64,000 bases of DNA from Vibrio gazogenes (GTDB lineage Bacteria; Pseudomonadota; Gammaproteobacteria; Enterobacterales; Vibrionaceae). The position numbers and the translations under genes are program-made. The DNA lies in NCBI RefSeq assembly GCF_023920225.1, contig NZ_CP092587.1, forward strand, positions 186,001 through 250,000. The letters are read 5' to 3'. Below, in pieces: positions 27,432-36,714 of the stretch (its first letter is position 1; every line of letters starts with the position of its first letter). The notes beneath the pieces were generated by a model. That model was not told the origin of the DNA. It saw nothing but the letters and a program-made list of their open reading frames with translations, and did no database searches.

Positions 27432-29546
27432 TTAGCTGCGTTTGCGCCGAACTTTCAGTGCATGAGGCATGACGCGAATTTTTCGCATGATCCCTGCAAG
27501 ATGCACCCGATCTTTGGTGGTCAGGAGTACCGTAATGGTGTACAGACGGCCGTCTCTTTCTTCGGTTGAAATCCCGTGAATATTGGAGCCTGTATGAGAG
27601 ATAACATTCGTCAGTTCTGCCAGCGCACCCTGATGATTCTGCATGTCGATTTTCAGTTCGGTAATGAACTCCTGATCGTAGTCATTTGACCACTCGACGG
27701 CCATGTATCGTTCAGGTTCACGTTGATAACCACGGACATTGGCACAGGTTTCACGGTGAACGACAAGCCCTTTTCCCGGAGAAATATGTGCCACAATATG
27801 ATCATCAGGAATCGGGTGACAGCAGTTGGCAAAATTCAGCAGAATACCGTCAGCTCCCCGAATTGGCAGTTTCCGTTTCGGTCTGTTGTTATCATTGACG
27901 GTCATGCCATCGGTACTGCCCAGTAAGCGTCGGGCAATCACAATACTCATCAGTTCACCTAAACCAATCGCTGCCAGCATATCGTCCAGCTGTTCCATTT
28001 TCAGTTCAGTAAGAACTTTGTGGATAATCTCCGGATCAATACTATTGATGGTCTGGTCGCCCAAGGCATGGTTGAGTAAGCGTCGTCCTAAGGTGACGGA
28101 CTCTTCCCGGCGCATGGTTTTTAGCACCTGACGGATCTTCGTCCGAGCTCGGGAGGTGACGACATAATTGAGCCATGCTGCGTTTGGACGTGCGCCCGGA
28201 GCACTGATGATTTCGACGGTTTGGCCATTCTTTAGCGATTTACTCAAAGGGTATGGATTCCGGTCTACCCGGGCACCGACACAGGTATTGCCGACATCGG
28301 TGTGTACTGCATAGGCAAAGTCAACCGCGGTCGCATCTGCCGGGAGTTCGACAATCCGTCCTTTCGGGGTAAATACATAAATCTCATCCGGGAATAAATC
28401 AGATTTGACGTTTTCAATAAATTCAAATGAATTCCCGGCGCTTTGCTGGAGTTCCAACAGACTTTGCATCCACCGTTGTGCTTTGACTTGAGCGGTCGTG
28501 CCGGTGCGTTCGCCGTTGCCTTTGTAAGACCAGTGTGCTGCTACACCTTTGTCGGCCATTTGATCCATGTCGTCGGTTCGGATTTGAACTTCCACCGGTA
28601 CCCCATGCGGGCCGACCATTGACGTGTGAATCGACTGATAGCCGTTGGCTTTCGGTACAGCGATATAATCTTTGATACGTCCCGGACGAGGTTTGTACAG
28701 GCTATGCACTTGACCCAGCACCCGATAACAAGTGTCTGCGGTATCGACAATAATTCGGAAGGCGTAGATATCCATAATACTATGGAAGCGCTGCTCTTTA
28801 GTTTTCATCTTGTTATAGATAGAAAACAGATTTTTTTCGCGTCCCACCACTTTAGCTGTCAGGCCAACGTCTTTCAGGCGGCCTTCGATTTCGGTGTGGA
28901 TTCGCTGGATCATTTCTTTACGATTACCCCGTGCCGATTTGACTACATTTTTCAGCACGCGATAGCGATTGGGGTAAAGTGCTTCAAAGCCAAGCTCTTC
29001 CAGCTCTACTTTGATATTGTGAATCCCGAGGCGGTGGGCGAGTGGTGCATAGATTTCCAGCGTTTCTCTGGCGATTCGGCGTTTTTTGTCCGGACGAAGT
29101 GCACCGAGAGTGCGCATGTTGTGGGTCCGATCAGACAGTTTGATCAGGATGACTCGGATATCCTGAACCATGGCCAGCACCATTTTGCGGAAGTTTTCCG
29201 CTTGTGCTTCTTTACGATCACGAAATTTTAGTTTGTCGAGCTTTGAAACCCCGTCAACAAGTTCGGCAACTGCGGTTCCGAATTTGGTCTCCAATTCTTC
29301 TTTCGTGACTTCTGTATCTTCGATGACATCGTGGAGGAGTGCCGCTTGCAACGTTTCTAAATCCAAACGCATTTCTGCCAGAATTCGGGCAACTGCGACC
29401 GGATGGATAATATAAGGTTCTCCGCTGGAACGTGTCTGACCCTCGTGCGCATCTCGCGCGACGACATAAGAGTGACGTAGAGCCTCAATTTGAGGCTCTG
29501 TCAGATATTCCTGGGCAACGGCTTTGAGGCTATCGAATAGATACAA
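27432..29546 (-). CDS. spoT: Bifunctional (p)ppGpp synthetase/hydrolase SpoT
   Basis: Makes and mainly degrades the stringent alarmone (p)ppGpp in response to carbon, fatty-acid and iron stress. The 704 residues have an N-terminal HD hydrolase with intact HDVIEDT (residues about 70-76), a synthetase domain with YQSIHTSMVGPHG, a TGS domain (FTPKGRIVELPADATAVDFAYAVH region), a zinc-finger/conserved-Cys region (NCCHPIPDD) and a C-terminal ACT domain. The intact HD motif separates it from RelA. It follows rpoZ by 34 bases in the usual gmk-rpoZ-spoT order. Confidence 0.97.
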   Translation of the reverse strand: MYLFDSLKAVAQEYLTEPQIEALRHSYVVARDAHEGQTRSSGEPYIIHPVAVARILAEMRLDLETLQAALLHDVIEDTEVTKEELETKFGTAVAELVDGVSKLDKLKFRDRKEAQAENFRKMVLAMVQDIRVILIKLSDRTHNMRTLGALRPDKKRRIARETLEIYAPLAHRLGIHNIKVELEELGFEALYPNRYRVLKNVVKSARGNRKEMIQRIHTEIEGRLKDVGLTAKVVGREKNLFSIYNKMKTKEQRFHSIMDIYAFRIIVDTADTCYRVLGQVHSLYKPRPGRIKDYIAVPKANGYQSIHTSMVGPHGVPVEVQIRTDDMDQMADKGVAAHWSYKGNGERTGTTAQVKAQRWMQSLLELQQSAGNSFEFIENVKSDLFPDEIYVFTPKGRIVELPADATAVDFAYAVHTDVGNTCVGARVDRNPYPLSKSLKNGQTVEIISAPGARPNAAWLNYVVTSRARTKIRQVLKTMRREESVTLGRRLLNHALGDQTINSIDPEIIHKVLTELKMEQLDDMLAAIGLGELMSIVIARRLLGSTDGMTVNDNNRPKRKLPIRGADGILLNFANCCHPIPDDHIVAHISPGKGLVVHRETCANVRGYQREPERYMAVEWSNDYDQEFITELKIDMQNHQGALAELTNVISHTGSNIHGISTEERDGRLYTITVLLTTKDRVHLAGIMRKIRVMPHALKVRRKRS

Positions 29547-29580
29547 ATTTTAGGCCCGTATGTTGTGTTAGCTGCAAAAA

Positions 29581-29853
29581 TTAACGGTTATGAGCGATGC
29601 TGCTTACTGCTGCCAATTCTGCGGCTTCTTGTTCTTGTTGCTCTTGACGCTCACGAGCATCAAGCACGTCTTTTGTGATCAGACCATCTTCAATTTCGCG
29701 TAGTGCGATAACGGTCGTTTTATCGTTTTCTTCTGGCACCAGTGAATCTTTTCCACCTGTTTGCATTTGACGAGCGCGGCGGGCCGCAATAAGAACCAAA
29801 TCGAAACGGTTACCAACTTTTTCAACTGCGTCTTGAACAGTTACGCGTGCCAT
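29581..29853 (-). CDS. rpoZ: RNA polymerase omega subunit
   Basis: Small 90-residue subunit that chaperones beta-prime assembly and forms part of the ppGpp site 1. The sequence [20 protein letters not shown] and RARQMQ are the conserved omega signature, with the acidic, Gln/Glu-rich C-terminus typical of gamma-proteobacteria. It lies between gmk and spoT on the same strand, so ppGpp target and ppGpp enzyme are co-transcribed. Confidence 0.97.
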   Translation of the reverse strand: MARVTVQDAVEKVGNRFDLVLIAARRARQMQTGGKDSLVPEENDKTTVIALREIEDGLITKDVLDARERQEQQEQEAAELAAVSSIAHNR

Positions 29854-29949
29854 GAGAACTCCAACTTGTTAATAAAAATCTATAAATGACCAGAAATTAT
29901 ACAACTGAACGGTATGAATTGTAAACTTCATGAGGTATCACGTCGGCAT

Positions 29950-31021
<1,072 letters not shown>

Positions 31022-32305
31022 ATGAAAAAAATGAAGTTGACCACAAAAATCTTCATTGGTCTTGCTGCCGGGGTCGCAGTTGGATTGCTTCTGCAAGGGG
31101 CACCGGATATTGCGAATACTTATATTAAACCCATCGGAACGTTATTCATCAACTTGATCAAAATGCTAATCGTCCCTTTAGTATTTTCATCGTTAATTGT
31201 TGGTGCCGCTAGTATTGGTGATATTAAAACACTGGGAAGAATCGGAGGAAAAACACTTAGTTACTATCTGTTAACAACCGCTTTTGCTGTGACGATTGGT
31301 CTATTTTTAGCAACAGTCTTCACACCGGGTGCAGGATTGAGCATTCCGGTCAGTGGTACAAGTAAAGCCGTGGAAAGTGTCAGTCTGGTGGATACATTTT
31401 TAAATATTATCCCTAAGAACCCACTAAAAGGACTTGTTGAAGGCAATATGCTACAGATTATTGCTTTCGCTTTATTTCTTGGTATGGGAGCGACGTCTCT
31501 TCCGGAAAATAAAGCACAGCCATTTATTTCGTTTTTCGAAAGCGTGGCTGAAATTATGTATAAAATTACCGGCTTTATTATGTCATTAGCACCTTATGGT
31601 GTGTTTGGCTTGATTGTCCCTGTTGTCGCCTCAAATGGTGCCTCTGTCTTGATTCCTTTGATTAAGGTGATTGCAGCGGTATATGTCGGCTGCATTATAC
31701 AGATGGCGTTTGTCTATGCCGTGACCGTCAAAGGATTTGCGGGCATTTCGCCATTACGGTTTATGAAAGGTATTCTACCGGCGGCTGCCACGGCGTTTAG
31801 TACGTCTAGCAGCTCTGGCACGTTGCCTGTCAGTATCCGGACGATTAAGGAAAATTTCGGTGTATCGGACAAAATAGCAAGCTTTGTTCTGCCATTAGGG
31901 GCAACCATCAATATGGGGGGAACATCTCTCTACCAAGGGGTATGTGCACTCTTTATTGCTCAGGTTTATGGCATCGATTTAACCTTCGCACAAATGGGAA
32001 CCATCGTTCTAACGGCAACGTTAGGTGCGATTGGGACCGCTGGTGTTCCCGGTGGTGGCTTAATTATGCTATCCATCGTTTTAACGTCAGTGGGACTGCC
32101 GTTAGAAGGCTTAACTCTTATCGCGGGAATCGATCGCATATTGGATATGGCAAGAACATCGATTAACGTGATTGGCGATCTGGCTGCATCGATTGTGGTT
32201 GGCGCTTCAGAAAAAGAAATTCAGTATCCTCAAGGACAAGAGCAAACATCTAAACAAGGAAGAGAACAAGAACGGGAAGTGGAGTCAGCAACCTCACTTT
32301 CATAA
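31022..32305 (+). CDS. Dicarboxylate/amino acid:cation symporter (DAACS family)
   Basis: Inner-membrane sodium- or proton-coupled importer of dicarboxylates or acidic amino acids (GltP/DctA/GltT-like). The 427 residues have the family's hairpin serine-rich motif FSTSSSSGTLPVS, the NMGGTSLYQG segment (NMDGT-like, with Gly in place of Asp), GVPGGGLIML and DRILDMARTSINV. The change from NMDGT to NMGGT near the cation site may bear on coupling ion or substrate. ATG 31022 has TGAGGA upstream, better than ATG 31010. The last 30 residues are hydrophilic and Gln/Glu-rich. Substrate is not determinable. Confidence 0.9.
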   Translation: MKKMKLTTKIFIGLAAGVAVGLLLQGAPDIANTYIKPIGTLFINLIKMLIVPLVFSSLIVGAASIGDIKTLGRIGGKTLSYYLLTTAFAVTIGLFLATVFTPGAGLSIPVSGTSKAVESVSLVDTFLNIIPKNPLKGLVEGNMLQIIAFALFLGMGATSLPENKAQPFISFFESVAEIMYKITGFIMSLAPYGVFGLIVPVVASNGASVLIPLIKVIAAVYVGCIIQMAFVYAVTVKGFAGISPLRFMKGILPAAATAFSTSSSSGTLPVSIRTIKENFGVSDKIASFVLPLGATINMGGTSLYQGVCALFIAQVYGIDLTFAQMGTIVLTATLGAIGTAGVPGGGLIMLSIVLTSVGLPLEGLTLIAGIDRILDMARTSINVIGDLAASIVVGASEKEIQYPQGQEQTSKQGREQEREVESATSLS

Positions 32306-32398
32306 TTATCTTATCTCTGTCCCCTGCATAGACCTACCTGCGCAGGGGCTGATTGCTACAGTCAAGACATCGCCCGTCTTTGTCTGTTTTTCTTAAAA

Positions 32399-32436
32399 AA
32401 TATTCCGGCTTGTCCGTTCTGATGAGCCGGAATATT
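32399..32436. terminator. Terminator-like hairpin after the symporter gene
   Basis: The 12-bp perfect arms AATATTCCGGCT and AGCCGGAATATT lie 94 bases past the symporter stop. A T-rich CTTCTCT follows on the plus strand and a six-T run follows on the minus strand, so it may work in both directions. Confidence 0.6.
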
Positions 32437-32483
32437 CTTCTCTAACCTTGTCATGCCTTTCTTTTTGACGCCATTTATCTATC

Positions 32484-32511
32484 TTGCACTCATGGGGCGT
32501 TGTTGTATAAT
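32484..32511 (+). promoter_or_regulatory. Sigma-70 promoter for yhhQ
   Basis: TTGCAC (32484-32489) and a perfect TATAAT (32506-32511) are separated by 16 bases. This predicts a roughly 110-base leader containing the preQ1 aptamer. Confidence 0.7.
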
Positions 32512-32586
32512 CCGCTCTCTTTTTGAGCCGTTCGGATCAAAAGAGCACAGGATTGGGGCGATTTGCCTCAAATGAATATATTTGTA

Positions 32587-32621
32587 TTTGGGTTCCCTCA
32601 CCCCAAACCAAAAGAAAAAGG
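32587..32621 (+). promoter_or_regulatory. preQ1-I riboswitch controlling yhhQ
   Basis: Compact H-type pseudoknot. P1 is TTTGGG (32587-32592) with CCCAAA (32602-32607); the loop TTC-CCT-C-AC matches the class I core UUC-NNN-C followed by ACCC. The A-rich tail CCAAAAGAAAAAGG ends in AGG, which can pair with CCT (32596-32598) to make P2. The C after CCT corresponds to the preQ1-pairing cytosine. The tail AAGG is also the Shine-Dalgarno of yhhQ, six bases before the ATG, so ligand binding should block translation. Confidence 0.85.
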
Positions 32622-32627
32622 TAGAAC

Positions 32628-33299
32628 ATGAGTATTTTTACCATTGCACAGCAGCGCAAAGCGCTGAGTTTCCTGATTTTATTCCACTTATTGATTATTG
32701 CTTCCAGTAATTATTTAGTGCAGATCCCCTTCACCGTGATGGGGTATCACACAACTTGGGGAGCATTCACATTCCCGTTTATTTTTCTCGCGACGGATTT
32801 GACGGTCAGAATTTTTGGCGCGTCACTGGCCCGGCGAATTATCTTTTTAGTCATGCTCCCAGCTTTGGCCGTTTCATATCTCTTGTCAGTCTTGTTCTTT
32901 CAAGGTCATTTTCAGGGCGTTGAACCACTCGGTCAGATTAACTGGTTTGTGGCTCGAATTGCGATTGCCAGTTTTATGGCTTACCTGTTGGGGCAAGTGC
33001 TGGATGTTCAGGTCTTTAACCGTTTGCGCCAACTCAAACAATGGTGGGTTGCCCCTACATGTTCAACACTGTTTGGCAATGCACTGGATACCGTGGCCTT
33101 TTTTGGCATTGCCTTCTACCAAAGTCCCGATCCGTTTATGGCACAACACTGGCAGGAAATTGCGATGGTGGATTATGGCTTTAAATTGGTGATCAGTTTA
33201 GGGCTGTTCGTGCCGATGTATGGAGTGTTACTGAACTATCTGGTGAATCGAATTACCGCAACCAACCCGAATTTTTCACTGACCAGTGCGAAAGCTTAA
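32628..33299 (+). CDS. yhhQ: Queuosine precursor (preQ0) transporter YhhQ
   Basis: Inner-membrane importer of 7-deazaguanine precursors used for queuosine in tRNA. The 223 residues of the VUT family form about six helices with the signature SSNYLVQIPF, TFPFIFLATDLTVRIFG and the conserved TLFGNALDTVAFFGIAFY. The preQ1-I riboswitch overlapping its ribosome-binding site supports the assignment independently: import is shut down when preQ1 is plentiful. It has its own promoter and converges on the symporter operon downstream. Confidence 0.95.
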   Translation: MSIFTIAQQRKALSFLILFHLLIIASSNYLVQIPFTVMGYHTTWGAFTFPFIFLATDLTVRIFGASLARRIIFLVMLPALAVSYLLSVLFFQGHFQGVEPLGQINWFVARIAIASFMAYLLGQVLDVQVFNRLRQLKQWWVAPTCSTLFGNALDTVAFFGIAFYQSPDPFMAQHWQEIAMVDYGFKLVISLGLFVPMYGVLLNYLVNRITATNPNFSLTSAKA

Positions 33300-33355
33300 A
33301 GTTGCTGTGATGAAGGGCTGAGAAATATCGTTACAGCGCTCAGGATGACAGACAC

Positions 33356-33385
33356 GGCACCGATGAATCAGGATTCATCGGTGCC
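33356..33385. terminator. 30-bp perfect palindrome between convergent yhhQ and symporter genes
   Basis: The 14-bp arms GGCACCGATGAATC and GATTCATCGGTGCC are separated by only two bases, 57 bases past yhhQ and 53 past the symporter. No U-run follows on either strand. Position favours a bidirectional terminator, although the stem with a two-base loop is unusual. Confidence 0.5.
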
Positions 33386-33437
33386 AGAGTGAAGGAGATG
33401 ACCCGATACGCTTCGAGTCACATCCGTTCTATAGTGA

Positions 33438-35141
33438 TCAATGGTTATGGGCGGTACCTGCTCCTTTCGGATAGCGGATAGACTCCACCATTTCCTGCAC
33501 ATCATCGGGGACTTCTGCCGTAAATTTGTTGACCACAATGGCGACCACAAAATTCAGACACATCCCTAATGTTCCGATACCTTCCGGGCTAATACCGAAC
33601 CACCAGTTGTCCGGTGTATTGTCTGCCGGATTGACGAACTTAAAGTAGATGATGTACGCGGCAGTGAAAAGAATCCCGGAAAGCATCCCTGCAATCGCCC
33701 CTTCTTTATTCATTTTCTTATAGAAAATACCCATGATGATGGCTGGGAAGAAGGACGCAGCAGCAAGGCCGAAGGCAAAGGCGACCACCTGCGCCACGAA
33801 TCCCGGAGGGTTGATTCCCAAATAGCCGGCACCGATGACAGCCAGTGCGGCACCGATCCTCGCGGCGAGTAACTCTTGCCTGTCGGTCATGTCTGGCTTG
33901 AAGCCTTTTTTGAGTAAGTCATGTGAGATAGAGGTGGAGATGACCAGCAATAAACCGGCAGCTGTCGAGAGTGCGGCGGCCAGACCACCGGCTGCCAGTA
34001 AGGCAACGACCCAGTTTGGCAGTTTGGCTAACTCCGGAGATGCCAGTACGATGATATCTCGGTTGATCTTCACTTCATTACGCGCATCACCCGCATAGAA
34101 CATGCGACCATCATTATTTTTATCTTCCCATGAAACCAGTCCGGTGCTTTCCCAGTTTTTAAACCAACTCGGTGCATCTGCAGACTGAACGCCCTTCATG
34201 TCCGGACCATTAATCGTATCGATCATGTTGACTCGGGCAAATGCTGCAACCGCAGGTGCTGTTGTATAGAGCAAGGCGATGAACACTAGTGCCCATCCGG
34301 CAGAAATCCGTGCATCAGAGACTTTCGGTACAGTAAAGAAACGGATAATAACGTGGGGGAGACCCGCCGTTCCAACCATCAAAGCGGCACAGATAAAGAA
34401 GACATCGACCATACTTTTTGAACCGTCAGTATATGCGGTAAAGCCCAACTCCTGGGTTAAACCATCTAATCGATCCAAGAGGAAAGTATCGGTCCCTGAG
34501 ATGGTTGAACCGAATCCCAGTTGTGGAACCGGTGTTCCGGTCATCATGAGTGAGGTGAATATCGCTGGAACCAAGAATGCAAAAATCAGTACACAATATT
34601 GGGCGACCTGCGTATACGTGATGCCTTTCATGCCGCCCATGACCGCATAGAAGAACACAATTGCCATCCCGATAATAATTCCCATGTTGATATCGACTTC
34701 AAGAAAACGCGCGAAAACGACGCCAACGCCACGCATCTGGCCGGCAACATAGGTGAAAGAAACGAAAATGGCACAGAATACAGCAACCATTCGCGCCGTT
34801 CTGGAATAATATCGATCACCGATAAAATCCGGGACGGTAAATTTACCGAATTTTCTGAGATAGGGGGCGAGGCAAAGTGCAAGTAAGACATAGCCGCCGG
34901 TCCAACCCATCAGGTAGACACCGCCGTCATAGCCAATAAAGGAAATGATTCCCGCCATAGAAATAAATGATGCCGCAGACATCCAGTCAGCCGCCGTTGC
35001 CATCCCATTTGCCACCGGATGTACACCTCCGCCAGCGACATAAAATTCACTGGTTGAAGCCGCTCTTGCCCAGATCGCAATCCCGATATACAAGGCAAAA
35101 GTTACACCCACAAGGATAAATGTCCAAGTTTGAATATCCAT
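33438..35141 (-). CDS. Sodium:solute symporter, ActP-like large subunit
   Basis: Solute:sodium symporter family importer, probably for acetate or another short carboxylate. The 567 residues have about 13 helices, with the SSS hallmarks GGGVHPVANGMATAADWMSAASF near the N-terminus (shown in part), FTVPDFIGDRYYS and AALSTAAGLLLVISTSISHD. A soluble insertion at about 300-370 distinguishes the Vibrio two-component subfamily that pairs with a DUF4212 small subunit. The small-subunit gene sits 14 bases upstream, so both are one operon. The adjacent crbR gene supports an acetate-related role. Confidence 0.88.
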   Translation of the reverse strand: MDIQTWTFILVGVTFALYIGIAIWARAASTSEFYVAGGGVHPVANGMATAADWMSAASFISMAGIISFIGYDGGVYLMGWTGGYVLLALCLAPYLRKFGKFTVPDFIGDRYYSRTARMVAVFCAIFVSFTYVAGQMRGVGVVFARFLEVDINMGIIIGMAIVFFYAVMGGMKGITYTQVAQYCVLIFAFLVPAIFTSLMMTGTPVPQLGFGSTISGTDTFLLDRLDGLTQELGFTAYTDGSKSMVDVFFICAALMVGTAGLPHVIIRFFTVPKVSDARISAGWALVFIALLYTTAPAVAAFARVNMIDTINGPDMKGVQSADAPSWFKNWESTGLVSWEDKNNDGRMFYAGDARNEVKINRDIIVLASPELAKLPNWVVALLAAGGLAAALSTAAGLLLVISTSISHDLLKKGFKPDMTDRQELLAARIGAALAVIGAGYLGINPPGFVAQVVAFAFGLAAASFFPAIIMGIFYKKMNKEGAIAGMLSGILFTAAYIIYFKFVNPADNTPDNWWFGISPEGIGTLGMCLNFVVAIVVNKFTAEVPDDVQEMVESIRYPKGAGTAHNH

Positions 35142-35155
35142 ACGTCACTCCTTCA

Positions 35156-35422
35156 TTAGTCTTCGTGGACGTTATATTTCTTGTCGAGTGCGTTCATTCG
35201 CCAAACATAGATGAAAATGAGGGCAACAAAGACATAGATCGACCCCTGTTGGGAGAACCAAAAACCGAGTTTAAAACCACCGAATTGAATCGTGTTCAGC
35301 GCGTCTACAAATAAAACTCCGGCACCGTAAGAAACCAGAAACCAAATTGTTAGCAGGGTTCCCATAATTCCCAAATTCTCTTTCCAGTAAGCTTGTGCGT
35401 GTTCTGATGATTCAAACGCCAT
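35156..35422 (-). CDS. DUF4212 sodium/substrate symporter small subunit
   Basis: An 88-residue membrane protein with two helices (about 22-42 and 57-80) and the family segment WKENLGIMGTLLTIWFLVSYGAG. Members are encoded directly before an ActP-like large subunit, as here, and are thought to be its partner. AAGGAGACAG before the ATG is a strong ribosome-binding site. First gene of the operon. Confidence 0.9.
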   Translation of the reverse strand: MAFESSEHAQAYWKENLGIMGTLLTIWFLVSYGAGVLFVDALNTIQFGGFKLGFWFSQQGSIYVFVALIFIYVWRMNALDKKYNVHED

Positions 35423-35745
35423 AGCTGTCTCCTTTCTGTTATCGGTATATTTGTTAATATAATGTTACGTTTATAAGGTAGCAGTTCGTGGTAGTTTGAT
35501 CTTTGCAACTTTAGTCGTGTTCTGACTTTTTATTGGTATGAATGGATTGGTAGATTTTTATTGAAGCGAGAGATGTAAACAATATGTTAATTGATGGGGT
35601 TGTTAGCCAAAAGTATATACAGCTCATCTCATCGGAGCTGTGTTGACATTGAATTGAATCTGAAAGCCACTGCAAATCAGATTCGGATAGGAATTGGACA
35701 GGCGTGTCACAGACACACAGCTCAGAACGATGAAATATAGGTGGA
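35423..35745. other. Intergenic region between crbR and the symporter operon
   Basis: 323 bases containing the symporter promoter region and the crbR 3' end. One imperfect stem (AATCTGA near 35658 with TCAGATT near 35679) lies within it. No open frame with family similarity and no clear sigma-54 element was seen. Confidence 0.5.
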
Positions 35746-36375
35746 TCAGTCGTTAATTTCGTTCAGCAGAATCACGGCTTGTGTGCGGTTTTTGACGCCG
35801 AGTTTGCGAAAAATCGCGGTCATATGGGCTTTGATGGTCGCTTCGGAAACATTCAACTCATAGGCAATCTGTTTATTGAGTAAGCCATCCGATAGCATCC
35901 CTAATACTTTATATTGTTGTGGTGTCAATGTCGCAATTTTTTCAGCTAAATCGTTGCCGGGCTGATTGGTCACAACCAGATCTTCGGGGAAGTATGGGTC
36001 ACCATTGAGCACTTTATTGAGTGCATTGACGAGAGTCCGCATATCACTGGATTTGGGAATGAAGCCGAAAGCACCATGCTTTTTCACTTGGGCAACAACA
36101 GCAGGTTCTTCACTGGCCGATACCACAACAATCGGTAAATCCGGATAGGTGTTTTTGAGCTGAATTAAACCCGAGATGCCATTACTACCCGGCATTTTTA
36201 GATCGAGCAAAACCAGATCGGGTTCTGCTTCTTTTGCCAGAAGGGTAAGCAGTGCATCAAGTGTATCTGCTTCTTGTAGATTGGCACCGCTCACGGCCAT
36301 ATGCACCGATTGAAATAGTGCATTACGGAAGAGTGGGTGATCATCTGCAATGATAATGGTGTAGTTGGCGTCCAT
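35746..36375 (-). CDS. crbR: NarL/FixJ response regulator CrbR (acetate switch)
   Basis: A 209-residue response regulator: receiver domain with IIADDHPLF, phospho-acceptor Asp58 in VLLDLKMPG, Lys in FIPKSSD, and a LuxR-type helix-turn-helix (LTPQQYKVLGMLSDGLLNKQ, then ELNVSEATIKAHM). Location between dsbD and a DUF4212/ActP pair matches vibrio CrbR, which with the hybrid kinase CrbS activates acetyl-CoA synthetase and acetate uptake. CrbS is not in this window and is normally unlinked in vibrios. Symbol rests on synteny plus family, not on a search. Confidence 0.8.
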   Translation of the reverse strand: MDANYTIIIADDHPLFRNALFQSVHMAVSGANLQEADTLDALLTLLAKEAEPDLVLLDLKMPGSNGISGLIQLKNTYPDLPIVVVSASEEPAVVAQVKKHGAFGFIPKSSDMRTLVNALNKVLNGDPYFPEDLVVTNQPGNDLAEKIATLTPQQYKVLGMLSDGLLNKQIAYELNVSEATIKAHMTAIFRKLGVKNRTQAVILLNEIND

Positions 36376-36514
36376 TACAATTCATACTTTTACAAGTTAT
36401 TAACCAAATTATTGTTCCGTTTATAGTTTTGAACAATATCGGAGCTCGAAAACTCTGAACTCTATCCCCTTTTTTGTATACATCTGTGCGCATTGTCCCT
36501 TGATTGTATGTTGA

Positions 36515-36712
36515 TATACCCAAGTAACCTCAAGATGCAGGATTTAGAGTGTCTTCAATCGGCGTCATTCAAGGAAAATGTCGGCAGGAATGGCCTTCCC
36601 ATTTCAATGGCGTATACATCTATCGTGTGACCTAGGTTCCCTTTACGAGCAGGAAGGATGAGGCGCTCTTGGTATTGCGACTGGCGCTGCTTACCATCGG
36701 ATAGCGTGCGTA
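36515..36712. repeat. Candidate dispersed Vibrio intergenic repeat
   Basis: The 339-base gap between crbR and dsbD contains ATACCCAAGTAACCTCAAGA and downstream sequence that I recognise, from memory, as recurring between genes in many vibrios. A short minus-strand open frame runs through it without family similarity. I cannot count copies within one window. Exact limits are unknown. Confidence 0.4.
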
Positions 36713-36714
36713 AG

